Of a stretch of 64,000 bases of DNA, positions 1 to 10,304 are shown piece by piece. Source of the DNA: Streptomyces oceani (GTDB lineage Bacteria > Actinomycetota > Actinomycetes > Streptomycetales > Streptomycetaceae); contig NZ_LJGU01000149.1 of NCBI RefSeq assembly GCF_001751245.1, positions 22,673 to 86,672 of the forward strand. Direction: 5' to 3'. Numbering within the stretch: the stretch's first letter is position 1; the number at the start of each line of letters is the position of its first letter. The notes beneath the pieces were generated by a model. The model was not told the DNA's origin, made no database searches, and saw only the letters and a list, made by a program, of their open reading frames with translations. The translations under genes and the position numbers were made by a program.

Positions 1-1675
1 CGAGCCGTCCGGAGGGGTTGACCAGGCCGAACAGGATGCGCGCCAGCGCGCCGCCCCCCGCCTGGCCGAGCAGCCAGCCCTCCAACAGTGCCGGCACCTC
101 CTCGTGCCAGGGCGCGGTCCGTACGACGCCGCCGTTGGACAGCACGACGACCAGCCGGGGGTTCACCTCCCGCACCCGGTGCAGCAGTTCGAGCTGTTCG
201 GCGGGCAGGTCGAGATGCGTACGGTCGAAGCTCTCCGACTCGTCCGGTGCCGGCAGGCCCAGGAAGAGCACCGCGACCTCGCTGCTGGCAGCGAGCCGTA
301 CGGCCTCCGCGAGGACTGTGCCCTGGGCGTCCGGGGAACTCGACGAGCCCGCCGAGCCCGGCTCGGCGGGCAGTTCGTATCCGGGCGCGAAGTCCACCCG
401 GGCGCCGGCGGCCAGTTCACGCAACGCGTCCAGCGGGGTGTCCAGCCTGGTCGGCGTCACCAGGGAGCTGCCTGCGCCCTGGAAGCGTGGCGTACGGGCC
501 AGTTCGCCGAGGACGGCCACGCTGCCGCTGCCCGGGTCCAGCGGGAGCAGACCACCGTCGTTCTTCAGCAGGACCGCGCTGTGCTCCGCCGCCTCGCGGG
601 CCAGCCGGTGGTGCGCCTCGTACGGCACCGACCGGCCGGCATCCGGCGAGGCACCGGACGCGGCGCCGGACGGGGCACCGGGCGAAGCGTCCGGCGAAGC
701 GCCCGTGGAGACGCCCGTGGAGGCACCCGCCCGCGCGTCGCGTGCCAACCGCACCAGCCGGGCCACGGAACGGTCCAGCACCGACTCGGCCAGCTCGCCG
801 CTGTCCACCGCCGCGCTCACCTCCCGGTCCGTACGGCCCTCGGTACCCGGCATCTGGAGGTCGAGCCCGGCACGCAGGGCGGCGACCCGGTGGCGTACCG
901 CGCCCCAGTCGGACACGACCACGCCCTCGAAACCCCACTCGGTGCGCAGGATGTCGGTCAGCAACCGGGGATTCTCGCTCAGCGGCACGCCGTTGATCCC
1001 GTTGTAGGAGCACATCACCGTCCACGGGCGCTCGCCGCGCACCACGCGCTCGAAGGCGCGCAGGTAGATCTCGCGCAGCGGACGCTCGTCGATGTCCGCG
1101 CTGACCCGCATTCGGTCGGTCTCCTGGTTGTTCGCGGCGTAGTGCTTCAACGAGGCGCCGACCCCGCCGGCCTGTAGGCCACGCACCAGCGCGGCGCCCA
1201 GCTCGGCGGTCAGCAGCGGGTCCTCGGAGAAGTACTCGAAGTTGCGGCCGCACAGTGGGGAACGCTTGATGTTGATGCCGGGGCCGAGCACGACGTGCAC
1301 GCCGTACTCCCGCGCCTCGGCGGCGATCGCCCCGCCCACCCGGGCGGCCAGCTCCGGGTCCCAACTGCTGCCCAGCGCCACCGCCGGCGGAAAGCACGTC
1401 GCGGGAGCGGCGCTGCTCAGGTCGAACTGCCCGCCCTCGGCGCTCGGCCGGGGCAGCCGCAGACCGTGCGGCCCGTCGGACATCTGGACGCGTGGCACGT
1501 CGGCGGCCGGCAGCTCCTCGGTGCTGAAGGCGCTGGCGCCGCTGGTGAGCGACGCCTTCTCAGCGAGCGAGAGGGGCGGATCGGCCGGCGCCGGATCGGC
1601 GGACGGCGGGTCGGCGGACGGCGGGTCGGCAGGCGTCTGCTCGGCGGGTCGGCGTGCGGAGGCGGGCTGGGACAT
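1..1675 (-). CDS. Beta-glucosidase, glycoside hydrolase family 3 (3' end outside window)
   Basis: Hydrolyses terminal beta-glucosides or related oligosaccharides. The visible 558 codons hold the complete GH3 N-terminal barrel: KHYAANNQETDR, then the nucleophile motif VVVSDWGAV with Asp256. They also hold most of the second domain, including ESESFDRTHLDLP, where the acid/base Glu of GH3 enzymes lies. Reading stops at NPSGRL, the usual junction to the fibronectin-III-like tail, so the C-terminus lies beyond the left edge. The ATG at 1675 is the first reasonable start; there is no signal peptide, so the enzyme is probably cytoplasmic and acts on imported sugars. The N-terminus carries PPSADPPSADP repeats. 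It lies about 180 bp downstream of the serine hydrolase operon, with a palindrome in between that may control it. The family is certain; the substrate is not. Confidence 0.92.
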   Translation of the reverse strand, partial: MSQPASARRPAEQTPADPPSADPPSADPAPADPPLSLAEKASLTSGASAFSTEELPAADVPRVQMSDGPHGLRLPRPSAEGGQFDLSSAAPATCFPPAVALGSSWDPELAARVGGAIAAEAREYGVHVVLGPGINIKRSPLCGRNFEYFSEDPLLTAELGAALVRGLQAGGVGASLKHYAANNQETDRMRVSADIDERPLREIYLRAFERVVRGERPWTVMCSYNGINGVPLSENPRLLTDILRTEWGFEGVVVSDWGAVRHRVAALRAGLDLQMPGTEGRTDREVSAAVDSGELAESVLDRSVARLVRLARDARAGASTGVSTGASPDASPGAPSGAASGASPDAGRSVPYEAHHRLAREAAEHSAVLLKNDGGLLPLDPGSGSVAVLGELARTPRFQGAGSSLVTPTRLDTPLDALRELAAGARVDFAPGYELPAEPGSAGSSSSPDAQGTVLAEAVRLAASSEVAVLFLGLPAPDESESFDRTHLDLPAEQLELLHRVREVNPRLVVVLSNGGVVRTAPWHEEVPALLEGWLLGQAGGGALARILFGLVNPSGRL

Positions 1676-1761
1676 GGGCGCACCTATCGGTCGTCCGCTG
1701 GGCTGCGATCGCTCCTCTGACCACGGCGTGCCCGACGGGAGCCTCCGCGGGCACACACAGA

Positions 1762-1784
1762 AAAACCGTAGAGTGATCGGTTTT
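1762..1784. promoter_or_regulatory. Inverted repeat AAAACCG-N9-CGGTTTT, operator candidate
   Basis: A perfect 7-bp inverted repeat with a 9-bp centre, lying in an A/T-enriched patch 87-109 bp before the start of the GH3 glucosidase. The size and symmetry suit a dimeric HTH repressor (TetR or LacI type). No matching regulator gene is adjacent, so the cognate protein is unknown. Confidence 0.45.
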
Positions 1785-1853
1785 CGCGGTCAAGCAGGCA
1801 AGCAGGCCCTCCCCGCCCGACCGTTCCGGGGCCCCGCAGGCGCCTGTCCGCCC

Positions 1854-2969
1854 TCACGGGAGCTCGGTCAGCAGCCCGTACGCGGCCTGGGTGAGGGTCG
1901 TACGCGCGCTGTACCGGCGGGTGGCGAGCGCCACCAGCGCCCGACCGGTGTCCGGCTGGAAGGCGAGGAACGCCTCCTGCCCCGTCGTGGCGCCCGAGTG
2001 GAAGTACAGCGGACCGTACGGGCTGGGGTGGCGGACCCAGGCCAGGGTGTGCGTGTGCCGATGGCGTATCCCCCGGTCGAGCAGCGGTCGCTGCACGGCG
2101 AGCAGCGCCGTACGCAGCCGGTCGGCGTGCGGCCCCGCGTGCGGCCGTAGATGCGCCTCGAGGTAGCTGAGCAGGTCCGCCGGGGTGGCGCGGACGGCAC
2201 CCGCCGGCAGGAAGCCCTCGCCGGTGTCGAACGGCGGCACGGCGGTCACGCCGTCCCGCGCGTGCCCGACCGCGTCCGTACCCGGCCCGAGCGGCAGCAC
2301 GCCGGCCGAGGTCATCCCCAGCGGACCGAACAGCCGGTGCGGCAGCAGTCGGGCGTACGGCGTCCCGGTGGCCGCGCCGAGGACCGGGCCGAGCAGCGCG
2401 GCGCCGAAGTTGGAGTAGCGCCAGCGGCGGCCCGGGGCATGCCGGGGCCGGGTGCGGGCGTAGGCCGCGAGCAGTCGGTCGCGGGAGTAGCCGGCGTACG
2501 GGTTGCTGCGCCAGCGGGGCACGGCCTGCCGGTAGAAGTCCCGGGGCAGCCGGGGCAGTCCGGCGGTGTGGGTGGCCAGGTGCAGCAGGGTCACGGGTCC
2601 CGGGTGGGGCGGCCGGGACGACTGGACTCGCCGGGCTCGGCGCGTCCCGGACGGGACGCCGAGCGAGGTGGCGGGCGGGGGGAACAGCCACGCGTCGGCG
2701 GGGTCGGTGAGGCGTACGTGCCGGCGGGCGGCGAGGTCGGCGAGCAGCAGCATGGTGAGGGTCTTGGAGGCGGAGCCGATCTCGTAACGCAGTTCCGCCC
2801 GTGGGGTCTCCGGCGCGGTGCCGGTGCCACCGGTGGTGATGGTGCGTCGGCCGTGCCGGCTGTACGCGAAGACCACGTCCGGGGCGTCGACGGTGTCCAC
2901 GGCGGCCCGGACGCGGTCGGACAGCGTACGGTCCGCCGGGTCCGTCGGGTCCGCGTGGTCGGCGTTCAC
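1854..2969 (-). CDS. Serine hydrolase, beta-lactamase (class C/PBP4*-like) family
   Basis: A 371-residue protein with the three motifs of the serine beta-lactamase/DD-peptidase fold: SASK (nucleophile Ser66, Lys69), YSN (185-187) and HSG (324-326). No signal peptide or lipobox is visible at the GTG start (2969), so it appears cytoplasmic, unlike true beta-lactamases. Members of this family act as esterases, D-amino-acid peptidases or amidases. The GTG overlaps the stop of the preceding gene by 4 bases (GTGA), so it is translationally coupled to the unknown paralogue pair and to the peptide gene at the head of the operon. A role in processing or hydrolysing that peptide is an inference from position only. 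The C-terminal 30 residues are Arg/Ala/Thr-rich as usual in the family. Confidence 0.85.
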   Translation of the reverse strand: MNADHADPTDPADRTLSDRVRAAVDTVDAPDVVFAYSRHGRRTITTGGTGTAPETPRAELRYEIGSASKTLTMLLLADLAARRHVRLTDPADAWLFPPPATSLGVPSGTRRARRVQSSRPPHPGPVTLLHLATHTAGLPRLPRDFYRQAVPRWRSNPYAGYSRDRLLAAYARTRPRHAPGRRWRYSNFGAALLGPVLGAATGTPYARLLPHRLFGPLGMTSAGVLPLGPGTDAVGHARDGVTAVPPFDTGEGFLPAGAVRATPADLLSYLEAHLRPHAGPHADRLRTALLAVQRPLLDRGIRHRHTHTLAWVRHPSPYGPLYFHSGATTGQEAFLAFQPDTGRALVALATRRYSARTTLTQAAYGLLTELP

Positions 2970-4012
2970 CGGGGCTCGGGGGACGGCCCGGTCAGTGCCG
3001 TCATGGCGCGTGAGGTGGCCAGCACGGAGGCGAACGCGGCGACGAGTGTGGGGTGGTACATCCAGTCGAAAAGCTCGGCGGGATCGGCGCCGCCCTCGCC
3101 TGGACTGCCGCCCTCGCCCGGGCTGCCGTCCCCGCCACCGCCGCCGGCCGCGGCACGCTCCGGCGCGTCATCGCGTGCGGGCATGGCACCGTCCGGCAGT
3201 TGGGCCGCGGCGTACCGCTGCCACAGTCCCGCGTCCAGGGTCGGTTCGGGCAGGCAGGCGTCGACGACGAGGAGTTCGCCGAGCAGGTCCCACTGCCGCA
3301 GCTCCGCCCAGTCGTCGAGCCATACGGGCAGCCACCGCGCCAGGTAGTCGGCGATGTCGGCGGGCAGGTACTCCGGGTGTTCGCCCCAGTCGGTGCGGTG
3401 GAACACGGTGTGGGTGACGTCGTAGGCGATGTGGTATTCCACCGTCCAGGGCTCCGGCGTACGTCCCAGCCAGGTGCGGCGGAGCGCCTCGTCCGGCTCG
3501 ATGCTGGGGCTCAGCCCCGCGCGCGACTCCACCCTGGACAGGCCGAGCCGCCGGTTCGGCACCACCTCCACCCCGCCCCAGCTGGCCAGCCCGTGCGCCA
3601 GCCGTACGGTGGACTCCAGGTCGCTGTGCTGCCGTCCCAACTCCCGGAAGGGGACGTACAGCTCCAGCGGGATGGGCGACATCGGCTCCTGACGCTGCAC
3701 CCAGGCCAGCAGCTCGCCGCCCTCCAGCAGATCGTCCCAGGCGAAGTCCAGCAACTCCCGGATGAGCACGGCCTGTTCCGAGCCGGCGACGCCCTCGCGC
3801 AGCAACACCTTGCCGATCACCGCGAGTTCCCCGATCGGCTTGAACCGCTCCATCACCTCCACCCGGGTGGTGGTGGCGTCCGTACGGGCGCGGAACTGCT
3901 CGCGGTTGGCGCTCAGCCACTCCAGCGCACGGGCGCCGACGCCGTGCAGCAGGCGCGGCGCCGCGGTGCCGGGCACCGACGCGCTGGTCGCGGACGTACT
4001 GGTCGCGGTCAC
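2966..4012 (-). CDS. Unknown protein, second copy of a paralogue pair (DUF6895-like?)
   Basis: 348 residues, GTG start at 4012 overlapping the previous stop by 4 bases. It is clearly homologous to the upstream neighbour: shared blocks are KPIGELA, ELLDFAW, RRTWLGRTPEPWT, a His-rich block with the pattern YxxTHxVFHxTxWG, LARWLPVWLD, WDLLGELL and WxxYAAAQLPDGA. The alpha-helical look and the AAQxxDG motif recall alpha/alpha-toroid enzymes such as terpene-cyclase folds, but no catalytic signature is recognised. It resembles, from memory only, actinobacterial proteins labelled DUF6895. A Gly/Glu/Pro-rich insert (about residues 285-305) with two GSPGEGG repeats is absent from its partner. Soluble, no membrane segments. 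The function is unknown; coupling to the peptide gene suggests a role in making or modifying that product. Confidence 0.75.
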   Translation of the reverse strand: MTATSTSATSASVPGTAAPRLLHGVGARALEWLSANREQFRARTDATTTRVEVMERFKPIGELAVIGKVLLREGVAGSEQAVLIRELLDFAWDDLLEGGELLAWVQRQEPMSPIPLELYVPFRELGRQHSDLESTVRLAHGLASWGGVEVVPNRRLGLSRVESRAGLSPSIEPDEALRRTWLGRTPEPWTVEYHIAYDVTHTVFHRTDWGEHPEYLPADIADYLARWLPVWLDDWAELRQWDLLGELLVVDACLPEPTLDAGLWQRYAAAQLPDGAMPARDDAPERAAAGGGGGDGSPGEGGSPGEGGADPAELFDWMYHPTLVAAFASVLATSRAMTALTGPSPEPR

Positions 4013-5097
4013 GATCGGTCACCACCGGTGGTCGGGAGGGACAGCGGGACGGGCGACGCGGCATCGGCGTCGGCGTGCGGACGTACGGTCGCGCCGGTCA
4101 TGGCGGTCGCGGCGCTCGTACGGTGCCGCGCGGCGGCCAGCACGGCGGCGAGGGCGGCCACCACCGTCGCGTGGTAGCAGGCGCGGAAGACGCGCTCCTC
4201 GTCGTGGTCGGACTGCCCGGTCTCCGCCGACGGCGGCGTGCCCAACTCCGCGTACGCGCCATCCGCGTCCTGCGCCGCCGCGTACGCCTCCCACGCCTCG
4301 GCGATCGGCACGGCGCCCGCGTGCGGCGGCGGCAGGATGGCCGCCACGGCGAGCAGTTCGCCGGTCAGGTCCCAGTGTCGGCCCGCCACACAGCAGTCCA
4401 GCCAGGCCGGCAGCCACAACGCCAGGTGATCCCGGACCTCGGGCGGCAACTGTTCAGGCAGAGCACCCCAGTTGGTGAGGTGGAAGACGTGGTGTGTGAG
4501 CGCGTAGCCCACCCGTGCCTCGAAGGTCCAGGGCTCGGCCAGGCCACCCAGCCAGGTGCGGCGCGTCGCCTCGGCGAACGCCTCGTCCGTCGTGGCCCGC
4601 GGATCGGCCGTTCGGGCACCTCCCAGGGCGTACGAGACGCCCAGCCGGCGCCGGGCGTTCAGCAGCGCCAACGCGCGGGTCGGCGGCTCCTCGGCCAGCG
4701 ACCAAGCGCGGGTGGTGACGAGGAAGCGGGCGTACTCCTCGAACTCCCGGTGCCGCAGCCCGGCTTCGGCGAACGGCCCGTAGGTCTCCACCGGGTGTAC
4801 GGCATGTGGCTCGTCCCGCGCGAGGGTACGGAACAGCTCGCCGCGCCCGGTCTCCCGCCAGGCGAAGTCCAGCATCTCGCGGGCGAGTCGACGCTGCACG
4901 CTGCCCGCCGGGGCGGCCCGCAGAACGCACACGCACAACTGCGCCAGCTCACCGAGCGGCTTCAGCAGCAGGTCCCGGCTCTCCCCCGGCGTGTCCACCG
5001 GGTCGGCCACCCCGGGCGGCGGCCGGAACCGCGGCAGCCGCCCGTGCAGCCAGGACAACGCCGCCCGTGACACGTGCTCCCAGCCAGCCAGGTTCAT
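4009..5097 (-). CDS. Unknown protein, first copy of the paralogue pair (DUF6895-like?)
   Basis: 362 residues. The ATG at 5097 overlaps the upstream TGA by 4 bases, which fixes the start even though the frame stays open further upstream. It shares the whole architecture of the next gene: KPLGELA, EMLDFAW, RRTWLGGLAEPWTF, YALTHHVFHLTNWG with three histidines, LALWLPAWLD, WDLTGELL and WEAYAAAQDADGAY. The N-terminus starts MNLAGWEHVSR and the last 40 residues are low-complexity. No transmembrane segments. Conserved His, Trp and Asp residues suggest an enzyme or binding pocket rather than a scaffold, but I recognise no catalytic family with confidence. Two tandem copies kept in one operon suggest a heterodimer or two successive steps. 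Confidence 0.75.
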   Translation of the reverse strand: MNLAGWEHVSRAALSWLHGRLPRFRPPPGVADPVDTPGESRDLLLKPLGELAQLCVCVLRAAPAGSVQRRLAREMLDFAWRETGRGELFRTLARDEPHAVHPVETYGPFAEAGLRHREFEEYARFLVTTRAWSLAEEPPTRALALLNARRRLGVSYALGGARTADPRATTDEAFAEATRRTWLGGLAEPWTFEARVGYALTHHVFHLTNWGALPEQLPPEVRDHLALWLPAWLDCCVAGRHWDLTGELLAVAAILPPPHAGAVPIAEAWEAYAAAQDADGAYAELGTPPSAETGQSDHDEERVFRACYHATVVAALAAVLAAARHRTSAATAMTGATVRPHADADAASPVPLSLPTTGGDRS

Positions 5098-5822
5098 ACG
5101 CTGGCCTCGCTGGGCACGCGCGTCCGCTCGGCCGCCAGTTGCGCGGCCCGTACGTGCAGCGCGACCCGGGCGTCGGCGCCGCCCATGTGCCGTACGAACT
5201 CCAGGCCCGCCGGCAGGCCCAGCGAGGACGGTACCCCCGGGGTCACGGTCAGCCAGCGGCCGGCGCCGGCGGCCTGGGTCCAGTCCCGTCGCCGCACGGC
5301 CCGTACGAAACCGCGCGCCAGGTCGACCGGACGGGCCGCCACGGCGGTGGCCAGCGGGGAGGGCAGCCCGGGCAGTGCCAGCGAGGCGAGTTGGGCGAGC
5401 TGGTGGGTCATGCGCTGCCAGGGCTGCGCGGCGACCCAGGCGGTGTCCGGGGCGGTGTGCTGGTGCGTCTCCCCACCGGGGGCCCCGACGTGCAAGCGGC
5501 CCAGCGCGGCCCGCATACCCCAGTGACTCCACACGGTGGGGACGGCGGCGTCCGGGGTGGGCGGGTAGCCGTCGATCGCCTGGCGGAAGAGCAGCACGTC
5601 CCGTTCGCTGGTGGCCTTCTCGGCCAGCAGGCAGGGGGCGAGGGCGTCGGCGGCGAGTACGCGTACGGCCGCGGCGGCCAGCGGGTCGTCATCCTGGGTC
5701 AGCACCGAGCCGAGCAGGTCGAAGCGGTCGTCCCCACCCCGAAGGGCGGGGACGACCGCGGAGGCGAACTCCTGCACCACGTCCGCGAGGCGACTCGTGG
5801 TGCCCGAACCCTCCGTCTCCAC
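5094..5822 (-). CDS. Unknown helical protein between the peptide gene and the paralogue pair
   Basis: 242 residues from the GTG at 5822, which lies 8 bases after the stop of the peptide gene. A longer reading from ATG 5903 would overlap the peptide gene and has no Shine-Dalgarno sequence, so the GTG is preferred. The protein is Ala/Leu/Val-rich and predicted helical, with DPLAAAAVRVLAADAL, TVWSHWGMRAALGRLH and a His-containing loop GETHQHTAP. No HExxH, radical-SAM, ATP-grasp or other familiar maturation motif is present. No signal peptide or membrane span. Its stop overlaps the next start (ATGA). Unrecognised family; its place directly after the peptide gene makes a binding, chaperone or modification role plausible, but this is inference. 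Confidence 0.65.
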   Translation of the reverse strand: METEGSGTTSRLADVVQEFASAVVPALRGGDDRFDLLGSVLTQDDDPLAAAAVRVLAADALAPCLLAEKATSERDVLLFRQAIDGYPPTPDAAVPTVWSHWGMRAALGRLHVGAPGGETHQHTAPDTAWVAAQPWQRMTHQLAQLASLALPGLPSPLATAVAARPVDLARGFVRAVRRRDWTQAAGAGRWLTVTPGVPSSLGLPAGLEFVRHMGGADARVALHVRAAQLAAERTRVPSEASV

Positions 5823-5830
5823 GACCTCGG

Positions 5831-6016
5831 TCAGCCCTTCTTCGGTCGGGGCGTCGGCGAGGACAAGAGCAGCAGTCCGAGAAGCGTGCCGCCGCCCTTG
5901 CATTCCGCGGTGTCCCGGAACGTACCGTCCGCTTCCGCCGGGTTGAGCAGCGCTTCCACGTCTGCCGTGGTGTCGGAGGAGGTCGGGAGCTTACGCGGAG
6001 TCTCGACCGGCATCAT
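5831..6016 (-). CDS. Short peptide, candidate RiPP-type precursor
   Basis: 61 residues from ATG 6016, chosen because AGGGG lies 7 bases upstream; an earlier ATG at 6031 lacks such a site. The N-terminal 38 residues are polar and acidic (LPTSSDTTADVEALLNPAEA, then DGTFRDTAE), like a leader. The C-terminal 23 residues begin with the only cysteine (CKGGG), continue with a Leu-rich stretch TLLGLLLLSSP and end basic (TPRPKKG). This leader/core-like split, its position at the head of a coupled operon and a strong promoter candidate just upstream suggest a ribosomally made precursor. Alternatives are a small membrane-interacting regulatory peptide or a toxin-like peptide. It matches no precursor family I know. 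Confidence 0.6.
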   Translation of the reverse strand: MMPVETPRKLPTSSDTTADVEALLNPAEADGTFRDTAECKGGGTLLGLLLLSSPTPRPKKG

Positions 6017-6055
6017 AGGATCACCCCTCATGGGTCGGTTTCATGCCGTTCATCC

Positions 6056-6084
6056 AGTAGAGGGTGATATGTCCACCTTCGCAA
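6056..6084 (-). promoter_or_regulatory. Candidate housekeeping promoter of the peptide operon
   Basis: Reading leftward: TTGCGA (6084-6079), a 17-bp spacer, then TCTACT (6061-6056), close to the sigma-70 consensus of Streptomyces vegetative promoters. It ends 40 bases before the peptide start codon, leaving a short leader with AGGGG as ribosome binding site. Confidence 0.5.
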
Positions 6085-6380
6085 ACGGAGTCTCAGCAAC
6101 CGCTCTCTCCCGCCCCCACTCCGGGTAGCCTGAACGCCGCTCCCGCCGCCCAACTCCGTGTCCTCCGGTCAACCCGCCTCCCCGTTCCGGGTTCCTGTGG
6201 ATACAGCACATGCCCAGGCGGCAGGTGCGCCCTCAGGGTTCGCTCGCCTCCCTGCTCCGGGTTCTGTGGGGGACAGCGAGTGAGCATGGGGTCTCCCCCG
6301 CCCGGAGGCCGAGGGGACGAGCGAGCCTGCGAGCGAGTGCAGCGTCGAGGAGCGTCGACACCGGGTACGAGCGCCCGGAG

Positions 6381-6413
6381 GCGAACCGAGCGTAAGAAAG
6401 AGCGAACCGAGCG
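6381..6413. repeat. Two 12-bp direct repeats GCGAACCGAGCG spaced by two helical turns
   Basis: Copies at 6381-6392 and 6402-6413, start-to-start distance 21 bp, so they fall on the same face of the helix. They lie just before the AAGGAG ribosome binding site of the UvrA-like gene. The 6085-6432 intergenic region otherwise holds only GCGAG-rich sequence and two similar stretches with CTCCGGGTTC; no other gene is visible in it. The repeats could bind a regulator or affect the leader mRNA. Confidence 0.4.
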
Positions 6414-6432
6414 CATGAAGGAGATATCCCGC

Positions 6433-8733
<2,301 letters not shown>

Positions 8734-8793
8734 CGCGTCCGTCGTCCCGAGAACCGTTCGAGCCCCGGCATCCGATGAGGGGGTGTGGACGAC

Positions 8794-9450
8794 ATGCGCC
8801 GGGCGGACCCGGGAGACCGAAGCGAGCAGGACGGCCGGGGGCGGCGGAACGCCCCCGGCACGCCGCCGCGTACGGCTGCCCCGGGAGCGGCACCTGACAC
8901 GCGCCAGGGCCCGCGGGCGGCGCGGACGGACGGCGAGCTGCTGCGTGCCGCCACCGCCGGCGACCGGCACGCCTTCGAGGAGCTGTACCGCACGCACGCT
9001 CCCTGGCTGACCCTCCGCCTCCGTAGCCGCTGCGCCGACCACGCGCTGGTCGACGACCTCGTCCAGGAGACCTTCCTCGCCGTCTGGCACGGCACGGCGC
9101 GCTACCGGCACGACGGCGACGTGGCCGGCTGGCTGTGGCGGATCGGTTCCCGCCGGCTCATCGACGCCGTACGCGGCGCCAGCGCGCGCGGCCGGGTGCG
9201 CCAAGCGCTGGCCCGGCTCCGGCACCGGACCGAGGACTCCGCCGAGGACCGGGTGCTCTCCGGCGTCGAACACGGCGACCTGGCCGGCTCGTTGGCACGC
9301 CTCGCCCCCGAACTCCGAGCCGTCCTGCAGGCGACCGTGCTCGACGGCCTCACCACCCGGGAGGCCGCGATCCTGCTCGGCATCCCCGCCGGAACCGTCA
9401 AGACCCGGGCCATGCGCGCCCGTAAACAACTGCGTCAGGAGCTGACTTGA
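8794..9450 (+). CDS. ECF-type RNA polymerase sigma factor
   Basis: 218 residues. Region 2 includes DLVQETFLAVWHG (core binding and -10 recognition) and region 4 carries the helix-turn-helix LTTREAAILLGIPAGTVKTR. The first 50 residues are an unstructured Arg/Pro/Gly-rich extension. ATG 8794 is preferred because AGGGGG lies 10 bases upstream; GTG 8785 would leave only one base after that site. It overlaps the anti-sigma gene by 4 bases (TTGA), the usual arrangement for a sigma factor and its membrane-bound inhibitor. It should direct transcription of its own operon and possibly distant genes. The gene begins 60 bp after the UvrA-like gene, so some read-through from that gene is possible. I see no clear AAC/CGT autoregulatory ECF promoter in the gap. 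Confidence 0.9.
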   Translation: MRRADPGDRSEQDGRGRRNAPGTPPRTAAPGAAPDTRQGPRAARTDGELLRAATAGDRHAFEELYRTHAPWLTLRLRSRCADHALVDDLVQETFLAVWHGTARYRHDGDVAGWLWRIGSRRLIDAVRGASARGRVRQALARLRHRTEDSAEDRVLSGVEHGDLAGSLARLAPELRAVLQATVLDGLTTREAAILLGIPAGTVKTRAMRARKQLRQELT

Positions 9451-10304
9451 CTTCCGCGAAGCCCTGGCACGTGTCGGAGGAGGACCTGCGGGCGTACGCC
9501 GCCGGCGACCTCCCGCCACCGCGCCTGTGGTCGGCCGAGACGCATCTGGCCGGCTGCCCGCACTGCCGCTCCGTCCTCGCCGAGCACGCCGACCCGCGGG
9601 AGCTGGCCGACGGCTGGGCGCGGCTGGACGCCGAACTGGACGCGCCCAGCCCGGGACTCGCCGAGCGGCTGCTGCTCCGAGCCCGGGTGCCGGACCACAT
9701 CGCCCGGCTCCTCGCCGCGGCCCCGGTGCTGCGCTGGTCCTGGTTCGCGTCCGTGCTGTTCGTACTGGCGCTGGCGGTACTCGTCGGCCGTACGACCACC
9801 CCGCTGCTGCTGCTCAGCACCGCGCCGCTGCTGCCGCTGGCCGGGATGGTGCTGTCCTTCGGGCCGGGGCTCGATCCGGCGTACGAGCTGACCGTGACCG
9901 CGCCGCTGCACACCTTCCGGCTGCTGCTCGTACGGGCCTCGGCGGTACTGGCCAGCACGCTGCCGACCGGGGTGCTGGCGTCGTTGGCGATGCCGTCCTT
10001 CGCGACGGTCACGGCCGGCTGGCTGCTGCCCGCCCTCGCGCTGACCACCCTGGGCCTGGCCCTGATGCCCCGGCTCGGGCCGGTGCTCGCGCCCGGCCTC
10101 GTCAGCGCCGGGTGGCTTCTGTCGCTGCTGCTGGGCTGGCTGCTGTCGCACGGCCCGCCGTTCCCGTACACCGCCGTCGGGCAGCTGACGACCGCCGGCA
10201 CCGGGCTGCTGGCCGGCGTCGCGCTGGTGGCCGCGCGCCACCACTTCGAGACCGCCCGACACCTCACCCCGTCCTTCCGATTCGCCGCCAGGAGGCTGCT
10301 GTGA
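9447..10304 (+). CDS. Zinc-finger (zf-HC2) anti-sigma factor with six membrane spans
   Basis: 285 residues, starting at a TTG that overlaps the sigma stop. The cytosolic N-terminus has the HxxxCxxC anti-sigma zinc motif (THLAGCPHC), followed by about six hydrophobic helices from residue 95 onward. Most zf-HC2 anti-sigma factors have one membrane span; here the membrane part looks like the permeases encoded downstream. It probably sequesters the ECF sigma factor at the membrane until a signal, perhaps the state of the ABC exporter, releases it. The stop overlaps the next gene (GTGA), and CAGGAGG in its last codons is the Shine-Dalgarno sequence of the ATPase. Function is known for the family; the coupling to the transporter is inferred. 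Confidence 0.85.
   Translation: MTSAKPWHVSEEDLRAYAAGDLPPPRLWSAETHLAGCPHCRSVLAEHADPRELADGWARLDAELDAPSPGLAERLLLRARVPDHIARLLAAAPVLRWSWFASVLFVLALAVLVGRTTTPLLLLSTAPLLPLAGMVLSFGPGLDPAYELTVTAPLHTFRLLLVRASAVLASTLPTGVLASLAMPSFATVTAGWLLPALALTTLGLALMPRLGPVLAPGLVSAGWLLSLLLGWLLSHGPPFPYTAVGQLTTAGTGLLAGVALVAARHHFETARHLTPSFRFAARRLL

Noticed and set aside
6064..6432. Open frame extending the UvrA-like protein N-terminally by 123 codons
   Set aside because: The strong AAGGAG site and the family's N-terminus both fix the start at 6433; the extension has low-complexity translation.
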